A stretch of DNA of 64,000 nucleotides, taken from positions 95,239 to 159,238 of the forward strand of contig NZ_JADPKY010000033.1 in assembly GCF_023074185.1 (NCBI RefSeq). The letters are read 5' to 3'. Position 1 is the stretch's first letter. Every line of letters starts with the position of its first letter. The notes beneath the pieces were generated by a model. It had not been told where the DNA came from. It did not search any database and was given only the letters and a program-made list of their open reading frames with translations. Both the position numbers and the translations under genes were made by a program. The stretch is from Bradyrhizobium sp. 132 (GTDB lineage: Bacteria; Pseudomonadota; Alphaproteobacteria; Rhizobiales; Xanthobacteraceae). Positions 50,898 to 59,655 of this stretch are shown in pieces.

Positions 50898-51749
50898 ATG
50901 AAGCTGCTCTCATTCATCGCCAACGGGCATCCCTCCTTCGGAGCCGTCAGGGATAATTGCGTCGTCGATCTCGGCGCACGCATGGCAGGCTGCACCAATT
51001 TGCGGCAGTTGCTCGAAACCAATCGCGTTGCCGAGGCGGCAAAGCTCGCCGTGTCCGCGGCGCCCGATCATCCACTGGACAAGATCACCTTCGCCCCCGT
51101 CATTCCCGATCCCGGAAAGATCATCTGTGTCGGTCTCAACTATCGCGACCATGTTGTCGAAACGGGGCGCACCGTTACGGAGAAGCCAGCGCTGTTCGTA
51201 CGTTTTCCCTGCAGCCAGGTCGGACACCTCCAGCCCATCGTGAAGCCGAAAGTCAGCGACGATTTCGACTACGAAGGCGAACTCGCGCTCGTCATCGGCA
51301 AGGAAGGCCGTCACATCCCCGCGAGCCGCGCGCTCGACCACATCGCCGGCTATTCGTGCTACAACGAAGGCAGCGTCCGCGACTGGCAGCGGCACACGAG
51401 CCAGTTCCTCTCCGGCAAGACCTTTGCGGAGAGCGGCAGTTTCGGCCCGTGGCTGGTGACGACGGACGAGATCCCCGATCCGTCGAAGCTGACGTTGCAG
51501 ACGCGCCTGAACGGCGCTGTTGTGCAGGACACCACCACGGATCTCCTGATCACCGCGATACCCGAGCTGATCGCCTACATCTCGGCGATCTGCCCGCTCG
51601 TCCCCGGCGACGTCATTGTCACGGGCACCCCCGGCGGCGTCGGCGCCAAGCGCACGCCGCCACTGTGGATGCGTCCCGGCGACACCGTCGAGGTCGAGAT
51701 CTCCGGCATCGGAAATTTGCGCAACAAGGTCATCGCCGAACCGGCCTGA
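50898..51749 (+). CDS. fumarylacetoacetate hydrolase family protein
   Basis: The 283-aa protein has the FAH fold signatures: GKIICVGLNYRDHV, metal ligands in DYEGELALVIGKEG and the VTGTPGGVGAKRTPP loop. In catechol meta-cleavage pathways such enzymes hydrolyse acylpyruvates or hydrate 2-hydroxypentadienoate. It starts 23 nt after the hydroxylase and could take the place of an MhpC-type alpha/beta hydrolase, which is missing here. AAGGA precedes the ATG. Confidence 0.88.
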   Translation: MKLLSFIANGHPSFGAVRDNCVVDLGARMAGCTNLRQLLETNRVAEAAKLAVSAAPDHPLDKITFAPVIPDPGKIICVGLNYRDHVVETGRTVTEKPALFVRFPCSQVGHLQPIVKPKVSDDFDYEGELALVIGKEGRHIPASRALDHIAGYSCYNEGSVRDWQRHTSQFLSGKTFAESGSFGPWLVTTDEIPDPSKLTLQTRLNGAVVQDTTTDLLITAIPELIAYISAICPLVPGDVIVTGTPGGVGAKRTPPLWMRPGDTVEVEISGIGNLRNKVIAEPA

Positions 51750-51795
51750 CGGCGGGCACCAATCAATCAAAACGACAACAGGATCGGGAAACGCC

Positions 51796-53007
51796 ATGAG
51801 CACGCTTCGTACGACATCGACTGCTATCCTGCTGATCGCGCTGGCGCTCGCAGGCGCCACCGCGCACGCGGAAATCAAGGGCGATGTCGTCCGCATCGGC
51901 GTCCTCACCGACATGAACGGGATATTCGCGACCGCGATGGGCCCGGGCTCGGCCGAGGCGGCGCGGATGGCGGCGGAGGAGTTCGGCTTCAAGATCAACG
52001 GCAAACCGATCGAGATCTTGCAGGCCGACCACCAGAACAAGCCGGACCTCGCGGCATCGCTCGCCCGCAAATGGTTCAGCGACGGCGTGCAGGCGATCGC
52101 GGACGGCGGCAGCTCCGGTGCTGCGCTCGCGGTGCAGGAACTGGTGCGCGGCAACGGGAAAATCTTCCTCGTCTCCGGCGCCGGCGCCAACCAGCTCACC
52201 GATGAAGCCTGTGCACCGAGCAGCGTGCAATGGACCCAGGACGCCTATTCGACCGCGACCGCCGTGGTCTCCGGCGTCATGCAGACCAGTAAGGAGCCGT
52301 GGTTCTTCATCACCGGCGACTATGCCTTCGGCCACTCGATCGAGGCAACCGCCCGCGAACGCATCATCTCGCTTGGCGGCAAGGTCGCCGGCAGCGTCAA
52401 GGCGCAGCTCGGCACGCCCGACTACAGTTCATTCCTGCTCCAGGCGCAGTCCTCGGGCGCAAAAATCCTGGCAATCAACGTCGCCGGCGACAACGCCACC
52501 GCGATCAAGCAGGCCGAAGAATTCGGCCTTGCTGACCAGGGCATGAAAATCGTGCCGATGTCGTTCCAAAACGTCGATATCCAGGCCGTCGGGTTGAAGG
52601 CGACGCGCGGCGATCTCATCGTCACCTCGTTCTTCGAGGACGTCTCGCCGGCAGCCCGGATATTCTCCGATGCCTTCTTCGCCCGCCGCAAGGCAATGCC
52701 GTCGCAAATCCAGGCCGGGGTCTATTCCGCCGTGCGCCACTATCTGCAGGCCGTGAAGGATACCGACTCGGACGACAGCGCGACGGTGATGGCCAGGATG
52801 AAGGCGACGCCCGTTTCGGACGCTTACACACCCAATGGGCGCATCCGCGAGGACCAGCGCATGATACACGATCTCTATTTGGTGCAGGTCAAGACGCCGG
52901 AGGAATCAAAAGGGCCGTGGGACTTCGTCAAGCTGGTCGCGACCATCCCGCCCGACCAGGCCTTCCGCCCGCTTGAGCGCAGCAAATGCGGCCTGGTCGG
53001 CAAATAA
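51796..53007 (+). CDS. ABC transporter substrate-binding protein (Leu/aromatic type)
   Basis: The 403-aa periplasmic protein has a signal peptide (MSTLRTTSTAILLIALALAG, cut after AHA) and the Peripla_BP_6 fold: VVRIGVLTDMNGIFATAMGP, LARKWFSDGVQAI, FITGDYAFGHSIE. It ends the aromatic operon, 46 nt after the FAH gene, so it probably binds the aromatic acid. No permease or ATPase genes accompany it. Confidence 0.88.
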   Translation: MSTLRTTSTAILLIALALAGATAHAEIKGDVVRIGVLTDMNGIFATAMGPGSAEAARMAAEEFGFKINGKPIEILQADHQNKPDLAASLARKWFSDGVQAIADGGSSGAALAVQELVRGNGKIFLVSGAGANQLTDEACAPSSVQWTQDAYSTATAVVSGVMQTSKEPWFFITGDYAFGHSIEATARERIISLGGKVAGSVKAQLGTPDYSSFLLQAQSSGAKILAINVAGDNATAIKQAEEFGLADQGMKIVPMSFQNVDIQAVGLKATRGDLIVTSFFEDVSPAARIFSDAFFARRKAMPSQIQAGVYSAVRHYLQAVKDTDSDDSATVMARMKATPVSDAYTPNGRIREDQRMIHDLYLVQVKTPEESKGPWDFVKLVATIPPDQAFRPLERSKCGLVGK

Positions 53008-53011
53008 GCCG

Positions 53012-53962
53012 TCAGGCGAGAAAGCGGGTGAGATAGCCTTCCATCGCGTAGAGCGCACAGAGCGCGAGGCTCGACCACACGGCGGCGGTGAAATACAGGA
53101 ACATCCAGGTCAGCTCGCCCTTCCAGTGCGCGATGTCGTGGGTCACGACCCAGCGCGTCGAGACGTCATGCAGGCCTTCGAGGAAGCCGAGCAATCGGTT
53201 GCCCTCTTCATGCCCGGCCCGCCAACGGCTGAGATACATCGGCACGTCGAAGGTGACGAGGAAGGCCAGGAAGCAGGCGATGCCGACGATGCCGGCAATC
53301 AGCGCCCAACGCACCGGCCCCAGGAATTCCGGCATCAGCCGGCACAGCGCGATGCCCGCGAGGAAGAATGTCACCGCCCACAATGAATTCTCGATCGCAT
53401 TGAAGAGGAAGTTGGTCGTCACCACCGCGTACCAGGAGAAGCACTCCGCGATGATGATGATGGGCACGATCACCCACGCGATGTTCACGACCGTCTCGGC
53501 GCCCGTCATGATCCCGAGTTGATGCAGGATGATCGCCCATTGCGCGACGAAGCACAGTTCGGCCACGGTCGCGACCGTGCGGCCGACGAAGATGCTGGAG
53601 AGCCAGGTGTCGAACAGACAGATGCGCTGCACGTCGGCGCGCGGCAGGAACGAGCGGAAGGCGCAGCCGAAGACATAACCCGCGCAGAGCAGGAACATCA
53701 GCCCGATGTCGGAGCCGCCACTGATGCTGCCGGCAGGCGTCGGGTAGAACTCGCGGTACAGCATGAACCAGACGAGAATGTTGGCAGCACTGACCAGCGT
53801 CAGGGACCCCCACCACCACGCGAGGGGATTTGACCGTGCCTGCCACTGCAACATGAAGCGCTCCGCCGTAATCGATATGACGTCTGATGGTAATAATCCT
53901 GTCACGACAAGCCACGGAATCGCGACAAAAATCGGTGTTGCTGCAGTGATCGTCGCGTCCAT
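53012..53962 (-). CDS. polytopic membrane protein of unknown function
   Basis: The 316-aa protein has eight or nine hydrophobic segments (ATPIFVAIPWLVVTGLLP; FMLYREFYP; GIMTGAETVVNIAWVIV; FLAGIALCRLMPEFLG; LTWMFLYFTAAVWSSLA) and a conserved-looking HDIAHWKGE loop. The ATG at 53962 follows GGGACAAA; a longer in-frame start at 54037 is unlikely. It converges with the binding-protein gene and diverges from an IclR gene. I do not recognise the family. Confidence 0.6.
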   Translation of the reverse strand: MDATITAATPIFVAIPWLVVTGLLPSDVISITAERFMLQWQARSNPLAWWWGSLTLVSAANILVWFMLYREFYPTPAGSISGGSDIGLMFLLCAGYVFGCAFRSFLPRADVQRICLFDTWLSSIFVGRTVATVAELCFVAQWAIILHQLGIMTGAETVVNIAWVIVPIIIIAECFSWYAVVTTNFLFNAIENSLWAVTFFLAGIALCRLMPEFLGPVRWALIAGIVGIACFLAFLVTFDVPMYLSRWRAGHEEGNRLLGFLEGLHDVSTRWVVTHDIAHWKGELTWMFLYFTAAVWSSLALCALYAMEGYLTRFLA

Positions 53963-53995
53963 TTTGTCCCGGCCGAAGCAATAGCCGATCGTCCG

Positions 53996-54036
53996 TATAG
54001 TGGACACAAGTACGCATTTTCTGAATCTATTGGACA
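53996..54036. promoter_or_regulatory. candidate IclR sites between divergent genes
   Basis: TATAGTGGACA (53996-54006) and TCTATTGGACA (54026-54036) are direct repeats spaced 30 bp. An inverted TTTTGTCC lies at the membrane-protein start (53962-53969). They sit before the IclR gene at 54066. Confidence 0.38.
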
Positions 54037-54065
54037 AAAGGCATAACCGGGTTCATTAAACCTGC

Positions 54066-54944
54066 ATGGCTCGAACCGCGTCCAAACCGATCCGCGCTTC
54101 CTCGTCGGCCGCCGCCGTGCTGGCTTCGAGCGCCGATGACGCCGCGTTTGCGACGACGCTGGCAAAAGGCCTCGTGGTGCTCGAAGCGTTCAAGGCGGGG
54201 GCGACGCAGCTCGGCAACATGGAGCTGTCGACGCTGACCGGGATTCCGCGGCCGACGGTGGCGCGGCTGACGCATACGCTCGCCGAGCTCGGCTACCTCC
54301 GCTACGATTCCGAACGCGCCAAATATCGCGTCGGCGCGCGAGCGCTTCGCATGGCGCATCCGCTGCTCGCCGACATGCAGTTCCGTCAGGTCGCGCGGCC
54401 CATGATGCAGGAGTTGGCGCAGAGCGTGCGCGGCACGGTCTCGATCGGCCTGCTCGATGCGACCTCCATGATCTATGTCGAGACCGCGCGTTCCGGCGAC
54501 GTCGGCCGGCACGTCCCCGACATCGGCATGCCCATTTCCGTGGTGATGACGGCGATGGGCCGTGCCGCGGCGGCGATCTTGCCGCAGGCCGATGCCGCGC
54601 TGCTCGAAGAGCGCATCGCGAGCGAAGACACCGAGCTGTGGTCAGCCTTCCGCGGGACATACCGCGCTGGCCTCGCACAATGCGCCAGCCGTGGCTTCTG
54701 CACCTGCTTCGGCGAGTACATGGCCTCGATCCATGCCGTCGCCGCGCCGCTGTTTCATGCGAGCGAGGCGAGGCAGGCTTTTTCGATCAATTGCGGCATT
54801 CCCGCGTTCCGGCTCCAACCCGGCCAGCTGGAGAGCGAGATCGGCCCGCGCATTGCCGCTCTTGCCGACAGCATCCGCGCCATCGTGGGCGCGGCCGGAC
54901 CGGTCGAGACACAGAAGCAAAACAAGAAGAGCGCCAGGCGATGA
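54066..54944 (+). CDS. IclR family transcriptional regulator
   Basis: The 292-aa regulator has the winged helix at residues about 35-95 (AKGLVVLEAFKAGATQLGN, LTGIPRPTVARLTHTLAEL) and an effector domain with SISVVMTAMG-like and FCTCFGEYMAS segments. It is followed after 33 nt by a Bug-type binding protein and then an ABC binding protein, so it probably controls uptake or catabolism of an organic acid. Paralogue of, but clearly distinct from, the 48502 IclR protein. Confidence 0.87.
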   Translation: MARTASKPIRASSSAAAVLASSADDAAFATTLAKGLVVLEAFKAGATQLGNMELSTLTGIPRPTVARLTHTLAELGYLRYDSERAKYRVGARALRMAHPLLADMQFRQVARPMMQELAQSVRGTVSIGLLDATSMIYVETARSGDVGRHVPDIGMPISVVMTAMGRAAAAILPQADAALLEERIASEDTELWSAFRGTYRAGLAQCASRGFCTCFGEYMASIHAVAAPLFHASEARQAFSINCGIPAFRLQPGQLESEIGPRIAALADSIRAIVGAAGPVETQKQNKKSARR

Positions 54945-54977
54945 ACACGAAAATTGGCGCTCCACCGGGAGGCCATC

Positions 54978-55952
54978 ATGACCGTCACACGGCGAACATT
55001 CCTGGGCACCCTCGCCCTTTCGCTATCCGCACTTCCATTCTCCACGCACGCTGAGGACGCCTGGCCGTCGCGCATGGTGCGGCTGATCTCGCCTTACGGG
55101 CCCGGCGGCTCCAACGACATTTCGCTGCGGCTGCTGGCCGAAGAGTTCGGCCGCAACCTGCACCAGCAATTCATCGTCGAAAACAAGCCGGGCGCCGGCA
55201 CGCGCATCGCCAACGACACGGTCGCGCATGCGCCGGGCGACGGCTACACCCTGCTCTATGTCGCGGCGCCCTACGCCACCGCCGAAGCGCTGTTCGGCAA
55301 GCTGACCTACGACCGCAAGGATCTGCAGCCGGTCGCGATGGCGGTGATCGCGCCGCTGTTCCTGATCATCAGCGCGGACGCGCCGTTCAAGACGCTTCCC
55401 GAATTGATCGCCTACGGCAAATCGAAACCGGACGGACTGACCTTCGCCTCACCCGGCGCCGGCTCGCAGCCGCATCTTGCCGGCGAACTCCTGTTCAGGG
55501 ATGCCGGCGTCAAGGGTCTCAACATTCCCTTCCGTGGCGATGCGGCGTCCTACACCGAGCTGCTCGCCGGCCGCGTCGATGCCACGCTGACGGCGCTGCC
55601 GACCGCCCTGCCCTACATCCAGAGCGGCAAGTTCACCGTGCTCGGCGTCGCCTCGGCCGAACGCAGTGCGCTCTATCCGCAAGCGCCGACCCTGCGTGAG
55701 CAGGGTTTTCCCAATGTGGCTGCCGCCGGCTGGTACGGCTTCATGGCGCCATCGACGACGCCGCGCGCCATCGTCGACAAACTGCAGGCCGAAGTTTTGC
55801 GCGCGCTCGCCGAGCCGGCGATCAAGAACAAGCTGACCGCACAGGGCCTCGAAGTGCGCGCCGGCACCGCGGCCGAGTTCGGCCAGTTCATCGACAACGA
55901 GACGCAGAAATGGACCGGGCTGATCCGCGAGGCGGGCCTCAAGGGCGAGTGA
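54978..55952 (+). CDS. Bug/TctC-type tripartite tricarboxylate transporter binding protein
   Basis: The 324-aa protein opens MTVTRRTFLGTLALSLSALP, a Tat-like signal (TRRTFLG), and has the Bug fold marks VRLISPYGPGGSNDISLRLL, ENKPGAGTRIANDTVA and GVASAERSALYPQAPTLREQ. GGGAGG precedes the ATG. The membrane TctA and TctB partners are absent, typical of the large solo Bug family. It is downstream of an IclR gene that likely senses the same ligand. Confidence 0.88.
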   Translation: MTVTRRTFLGTLALSLSALPFSTHAEDAWPSRMVRLISPYGPGGSNDISLRLLAEEFGRNLHQQFIVENKPGAGTRIANDTVAHAPGDGYTLLYVAAPYATAEALFGKLTYDRKDLQPVAMAVIAPLFLIISADAPFKTLPELIAYGKSKPDGLTFASPGAGSQPHLAGELLFRDAGVKGLNIPFRGDAASYTELLAGRVDATLTALPTALPYIQSGKFTVLGVASAERSALYPQAPTLREQGFPNVAAAGWYGFMAPSTTPRAIVDKLQAEVLRALAEPAIKNKLTAQGLEVRAGTAAEFGQFIDNETQKWTGLIREAGLKGE

Positions 55953-55974
55953 CGGTCACGAACAGGGAATGGAA

Positions 55975-57195
55975 ATGAAAAACGCACTTATCAAACGCGC
56001 CGCGGCATCCGCGCTCGTTCTCGCGCTGTCGATCCCGACCGCACAGGCGCAAAAGAAATACGATCCCGGCGCCTCCGACACGGAGATCAAGGTCGGCCAG
56101 ACCGTCCCGCTCAGCGGTCCGGCCTCGGCCTATGCCGTGATCGGCAAGACCCAGGCAGCCTACATGAAGATGATCAACGACCAGGGCGGCGTGAACGGCC
56201 GCAAGGTCAACTTGATTCAGTATGACGACGCCTATTCGCCTCCGAAGACGGTTGAGCAGACCCGCAAGCTGGTCGAAAGCGACGAGGTGCTGCTGACCTT
56301 CCAGATCATCGGCACGGCGCCGAATGTCGCAGTGCAAAAATATCTCAACGCCAAGAAGGTCCCGCAGCTGTTCGCGGCAACGGGCGCGGCGCGCTTCACC
56401 GATCCGAAGAACTTCCCCTGGACCATGGGCTTCAACCCTTCCTACCTCGTCGAGGGCCGCATCTACGCGCAATATCTTCTGAAGAACTATCCGAACGCCA
56501 GGATCGGCGTGCTCTATCAGAACGACGATCTCGGCAAGGATTACCTCGCCGGCTTCAAAGCAGGTCTCGGTGACAAGGCGAAGATGATCGTGGCCGAGAC
56601 GTCCTACGAGATCACCGAGCCGACCATCGACTCGCAGATCCTGCGGTTGAAGGATGCCGGCGCGGACGTGCTGTTCAGCGCCACGACGCCGAAGCAGGCC
56701 GCGCAGGCGATCAAGAAGATCGCCGAGATCGGCTGGAAGCCGCTGCACATCATCGACATCAACGCCTCCTCGGTCAGCGCGGTGCTGAAACCCGCCGGAC
56801 TCGACAACGCCAAGGGCGTCGTCAGCGTCGGCTATGTCAAGGATTCCGCCGATCCCGAGTGGAAGGACGATCCCGGCATGAAACGCTATCTCGCCTTCAT
56901 GGCGAAGTACTATCCGGACGGCGACAAGGATTCGAACCTGAACGTCTACGGCTACATCACGTCCCAGCTCCTGGTGCAGGTGCTGCAGCAATGCGGCGAC
57001 GATCTCACCCGCGAGAACGTGATGCGTCAGGCCGCCAATCTCCGGAACATCGAGCTCGACCTGACGCTGCCTGGGATTTCCGTGACGACAAGCCCGACCG
57101 ACTATCGCGTCAACAAGCAGTTCCAGATGGTGCAATTCGATGGCCAGCGCTGGCAGAAGCTCGGCGGCATCGTGACGGATGAGGCGAAGGAGTAA
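55975..57195 (+). CDS. ABC transporter substrate-binding protein (branched-chain/aromatic type)
   Basis: The 406-aa protein has a signal peptide (MKNALIKRAAASALVLALSI, cut after AQA) and the Peripla_BP_6 marks IKVGQTVPLSGPASAYAVIG, LVESDEVLLTFQIIGTAPN and YPNARIGVLYQNDDLGKDYL. An ATG at 55969 would add two residues. It follows the Bug gene by 22 nt. No permease or ATPase is present, so it must use transporter parts encoded elsewhere. Confidence 0.88.
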   Translation: MKNALIKRAAASALVLALSIPTAQAQKKYDPGASDTEIKVGQTVPLSGPASAYAVIGKTQAAYMKMINDQGGVNGRKVNLIQYDDAYSPPKTVEQTRKLVESDEVLLTFQIIGTAPNVAVQKYLNAKKVPQLFAATGAARFTDPKNFPWTMGFNPSYLVEGRIYAQYLLKNYPNARIGVLYQNDDLGKDYLAGFKAGLGDKAKMIVAETSYEITEPTIDSQILRLKDAGADVLFSATTPKQAAQAIKKIAEIGWKPLHIIDINASSVSAVLKPAGLDNAKGVVSVGYVKDSADPEWKDDPGMKRYLAFMAKYYPDGDKDSNLNVYGYITSQLLVQVLQQCGDDLTRENVMRQAANLRNIELDLTLPGISVTTSPTDYRVNKQFQMVQFDGQRWQKLGGIVTDEAKE

Positions 57196-57232
57196 GGCTG
57201 TTCAGTAAGGGGTGGCCCAATTCTGTCATCTT

Positions 57233-57264
57233 CCTCATGGCCGGGTTTAGCCCCGGCCATGAGG
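57233..57264. terminator. strong stem-loop between convergent genes
   Basis: Perfect 13-bp arms CCTCATGGCCGGG (57233-57245) and CCCGGCCATGAGG (57252-57264) with a 6-nt loop, after the binding-protein gene and facing the AHA1-domain gene. Confidence 0.65.
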
Positions 57265-57298
57265 AGTGAGCGCGCGGCAGGCGGCCGCGCGATCTCCT

Positions 57299-57790
57299 TC
57301 AGCTCTTCAGCCCACCGACATACGCGGCGAGCTTGTCCAGCGTCTGGTAGCCGTATTCGACCGCACCGAAGTTGATCATGCCGTCGCGCTGCGCCGTGCT
57401 CGACGCCAGCTGCCGCATCATCAGAACCGTCTTGCCGTTGCTCTGCTCGGCAAAGGTGACGGTGAAGCGGAACAATCCGGGATCCTCGTCCTGGTCGGTG
57501 CCGTGGTCCATCTCCATCAAAGACGGCCGCTCGATGCGACGAAAGCGCATGCGGTTCGGATAGACGGTGCCGTCGGGGCCGATCATGTTGAAGCGCCAGA
57601 CGCCGCCGACGCGCACGTCGATCTCGAAGGTCTCGAGCTTGAAACCCTTCGGCCCGAACCATTGCGGCAGATGCTTCGGGTCGGACCATGCCTCGAACAC
57701 CAGATCGCGCGGCGCGTCGATCACACGCGACATCACGATCTCGCGGTCGAGCGACCACTGCGACAGGGCGGGATTGGCAGAATTCGTCAT
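57299..57790 (-). CDS. SRPBCC/AHA1-domain protein
   Basis: The 163-aa protein has the START/AHA1 fold: REIVMSRVIDAPRDLVFEAW, LPQWFGPKGF, DVRVGGVWRFNMIGPDG and the C-terminal helix LDKLAAYVGGLK. Its ATG at 57790 overlaps the ArsR stop (TGATG). ArsR-AHA1 pairs are common, and the AHA1 protein is thought to bind a hydrophobic ligand; the role is otherwise unknown. Confidence 0.88.
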   Translation of the reverse strand: MTNSANPALSQWSLDREIVMSRVIDAPRDLVFEAWSDPKHLPQWFGPKGFKLETFEIDVRVGGVWRFNMIGPDGTVYPNRMRFRRIERPSLMEMDHGTDQDEDPGLFRFTVTFAEQSNGKTVLMMRQLASSTAQRDGMINFGAVEYGYQTLDKLAAYVGGLKS

Positions 57791-58203
57791 CACTCGGAAC
57801 CTTTCCGTTTGGTTGTCTTGCCGGTTGTCCTGTTGATTTTGTTGGACGGCCGTTTGGCGCCCGCCCTCTCCTTGTCTTTCTTCAGCTTCATCACGTAGGC
57901 CTCGAAGCGGTCGAGCCGCGCCTCCCAGATCGCGCGCTGCTGCTGGAACCAGTCCTCCGCTCCGACGAGCGTGTCCGGGCTGAGACGGCAGGTGCGCACG
58001 CGGCCGGACTTCTCCGACAGAACGAGCCCGCTCGTCTCCAGCACATGGATGTGTTTCATGAAGCTCGGCAGCGCCATCTCGAAGGGATCGGCGAGTTCGC
58101 CGACCGACGCCTCGCCGGCGCAGAGCCGCATCACGATCGCCCGCCGGGTGGGATCGGCGAGTGCGGAAAAGACCTGATCGAGCCGGGACAATTGGTTAGC
58201 CAT
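57790..58203 (-). CDS. ArsR family transcriptional regulator
   Basis: The 137-aa protein has the ArsR winged helix (LDQVFSALADPTRRAIVMRL, ASVGELADPFEMALPSFMKHIHVLETSGLV) and a helical, Lys-rich tail (KDKERAGAKRPSNK). No Cys metal site is present, so it is of the non-metal type that represses an adjacent AHA1-domain gene. There is no ribosome-binding site before the ATG at 58203, and the promoter places the start of transcription almost at the ATG, suggesting a leaderless mRNA. Confidence 0.87.
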   Translation of the reverse strand: MANQLSRLDQVFSALADPTRRAIVMRLCAGEASVGELADPFEMALPSFMKHIHVLETSGLVLSEKSGRVRTCRLSPDTLVGAEDWFQQQRAIWEARLDRFEAYVMKLKKDKERAGAKRPSNKINRTTGKTTKRKGSE

Positions 58204-58210
58204 GGAGCTA

Positions 58211-58239
58211 ACTATAGGGTCACTGCTGTCCGGCGTCAA
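58211..58239 (-). promoter_or_regulatory. sigma-70-type promoter of the ArsR operon with flanking operator arms
   Basis: On the minus strand TTGACG (58239-58234), 17-nt spacer, TATAGT (58216-58211). Transcription should start about 7 nt on, near 58204, next to the ATG. GTTAGCT (58245-58251) and its inverse AGCTAAC (58206-58212) flank it, and TTAGC-N6-GCTAA lies at 58246-58261: probable ArsR operators. Confidence 0.6.
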
Positions 58240-58279
58240 TATTTGTTAGCTAATTGGCTAAGTTAAATTTTGCCGACCG

Positions 58280-58316
58280 GTAGCCCGGATGAAGCTTTTC
58301 GCTCCATCCGGGCTAC
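58280..58316. repeat. rhizobial GTAGCCCGGATG palindromic repeat
   Basis: Arms GTAGCCCGGATG (58280-58291) and CATCCGGGCTAC (58305-58316), perfect 12 bp, loop AAGCTTTTCGCTC. A form common in Bradyrhizobium and relatives (recalled). Confidence 0.7.
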
Positions 58317-58325
58317 GGACCACTC

Positions 58326-59585
58326 ATGCGGAACCTACAACGCGCAATCGTGAATTGGGGGGCACGGCCCTTCCCGCTAAAAGAGAGCCGGGGGCGCATC
58401 GCATCATGCGTCAGAGCCGTGCCGTCTGTTGTCACCTCATCATCACACCTTACCCGGCGGGCGTTCGCCCGGGCGGCGCTCGTTCCGCTCGCGCTGGCGT
58501 GCCCGCGCCGCGCCGCCGCGGATTCCGACATGATCGCGCAGATGCGCGACATCGTCGCGAATGAGCTGGCGCCGACCGCAACGCCCGACCAGCCGGGCGG
58601 CCTTGCCGTTGCGCTTTATGCCGGCAGCCATGTCGAGTTCTTCAATTACGGCTTTGCGGACGACGCCACGCAGAGGCCGGTCACGCCGGACACGCTGTTC
58701 AACCTCGGCTCCCTGCGCAAGCCGTTCGAGGCGACGTTGGTCGCGCTCGGCACCCTCCGCGGCGAGCTCCGGCTCGATGATCATCTGCCGAAATATCTCC
58801 CAGAGCTCACCGGCGACTATATCCGCCGCGTCACGGTCGGCGAGCTTGTCACGCACACCTCAGGCATGCTGCTGCCGACCGACCATCCGCCCTGGCCGGA
58901 CGGGACTTTTACGCGCGCGCAGTTCATCGACATGTTCAACAATTGGAGACCGCAGGCTGGCGCGATGCCCGGCAAGCAGCGCGTCTACAGCCACGCCGGC
59001 TACGTGCTGCTTCAGCTCGTGCTCGAGCGTTGTTACGGCACGCCGATCGCGGCCCTGTTCGAACAGCGCATCCTCAAGCCGATCGGCATGAATGCGACCT
59101 CCGTGCCCGAACGCGGCGAAGATAGCCGTGCCGTCATGGACGAGACCTGGATGCACCGCGCGGTCCAGGGCTATTCGGATCAGGGCATGACGATCGGCCC
59201 GATCGGCGACCAGCAGAGCTATTTTGATTTTCCCGGCACGGGCCAGATGTTCTCTTCGCCGCGGGATCTCGCGACCTTCGTTGCGGCCTGCGTCGACGGG
59301 CGGTCGATCGACCCTCACTTGCGCGAGGCATTGTGGATGACACAGCACGAGATCTTCCGCATCGACGAGAAGTTCGGACAGGGAATGGCCTGGGAGACGG
59401 TGCGTCTTCCGGGCGTCACCGTCGTCGACAAGCCGGGCGGCCTCAACAACGCCTCCGGCTATATCGGCCTCGTGCCGGCGCGGCGGATCGGCATCGTCCT
59501 GCTCGCCAACCGGGGCGAATATCCGCACGAGATCGCGCGCTACAAGATCCTGCCCGCGCTGGCGCGCCTCGTGGCTTCGCACTGA
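58326..59585 (+). CDS. beta-lactamase-family serine hydrolase
   Basis: The protein (up to 419 aa) has the class C/penicillin-binding fold with the nucleophile Ser in NLGSLRKPFEA (SxxK), YSHAGYVLLQLV where YxN is usual, and DKPGGLNNASGY for the KTG-like motif. A Tat-type signal (SHLTRRAFARAALVPLALAC) lies at about residues 41-60, so the true start may be a downstream codon such as the GTG near 58419. Such proteins are usually esterases or D-aminopeptidases rather than drug resistance enzymes. Confidence 0.8.
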   Translation: MRNLQRAIVNWGARPFPLKESRGRIASCVRAVPSVVTSSSHLTRRAFARAALVPLALACPRRAAADSDMIAQMRDIVANELAPTATPDQPGGLAVALYAGSHVEFFNYGFADDATQRPVTPDTLFNLGSLRKPFEATLVALGTLRGELRLDDHLPKYLPELTGDYIRRVTVGELVTHTSGMLLPTDHPPWPDGTFTRAQFIDMFNNWRPQAGAMPGKQRVYSHAGYVLLQLVLERCYGTPIAALFEQRILKPIGMNATSVPERGEDSRAVMDETWMHRAVQGYSDQGMTIGPIGDQQSYFDFPGTGQMFSSPRDLATFVAACVDGRSIDPHLREALWMTQHEIFRIDEKFGQGMAWETVRLPGVTVVDKPGGLNNASGYIGLVPARRIGIVLLANRGEYPHEIARYKILPALARLVASH

Positions 59586-59605
59586 ACCGTCCCCCGCGAA
59601 AACAG

Positions 59606-59630
59606 AAAGCCCCGGCTGTGCCGGGGCTTT
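59606..59630. terminator. rho-independent terminator
   Basis: AAAGCCCCGG (59606-59615), CTGTG, CCGGGGCTTT (59621-59630). On the minus strand TTTCTGTTTT follows the stem, so it serves the porin gene; convergent with the hydrolase gene. Confidence 0.7.
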
Positions 59631-59655
59631 CCACGCCAGGGTCGGAACGGGATGC

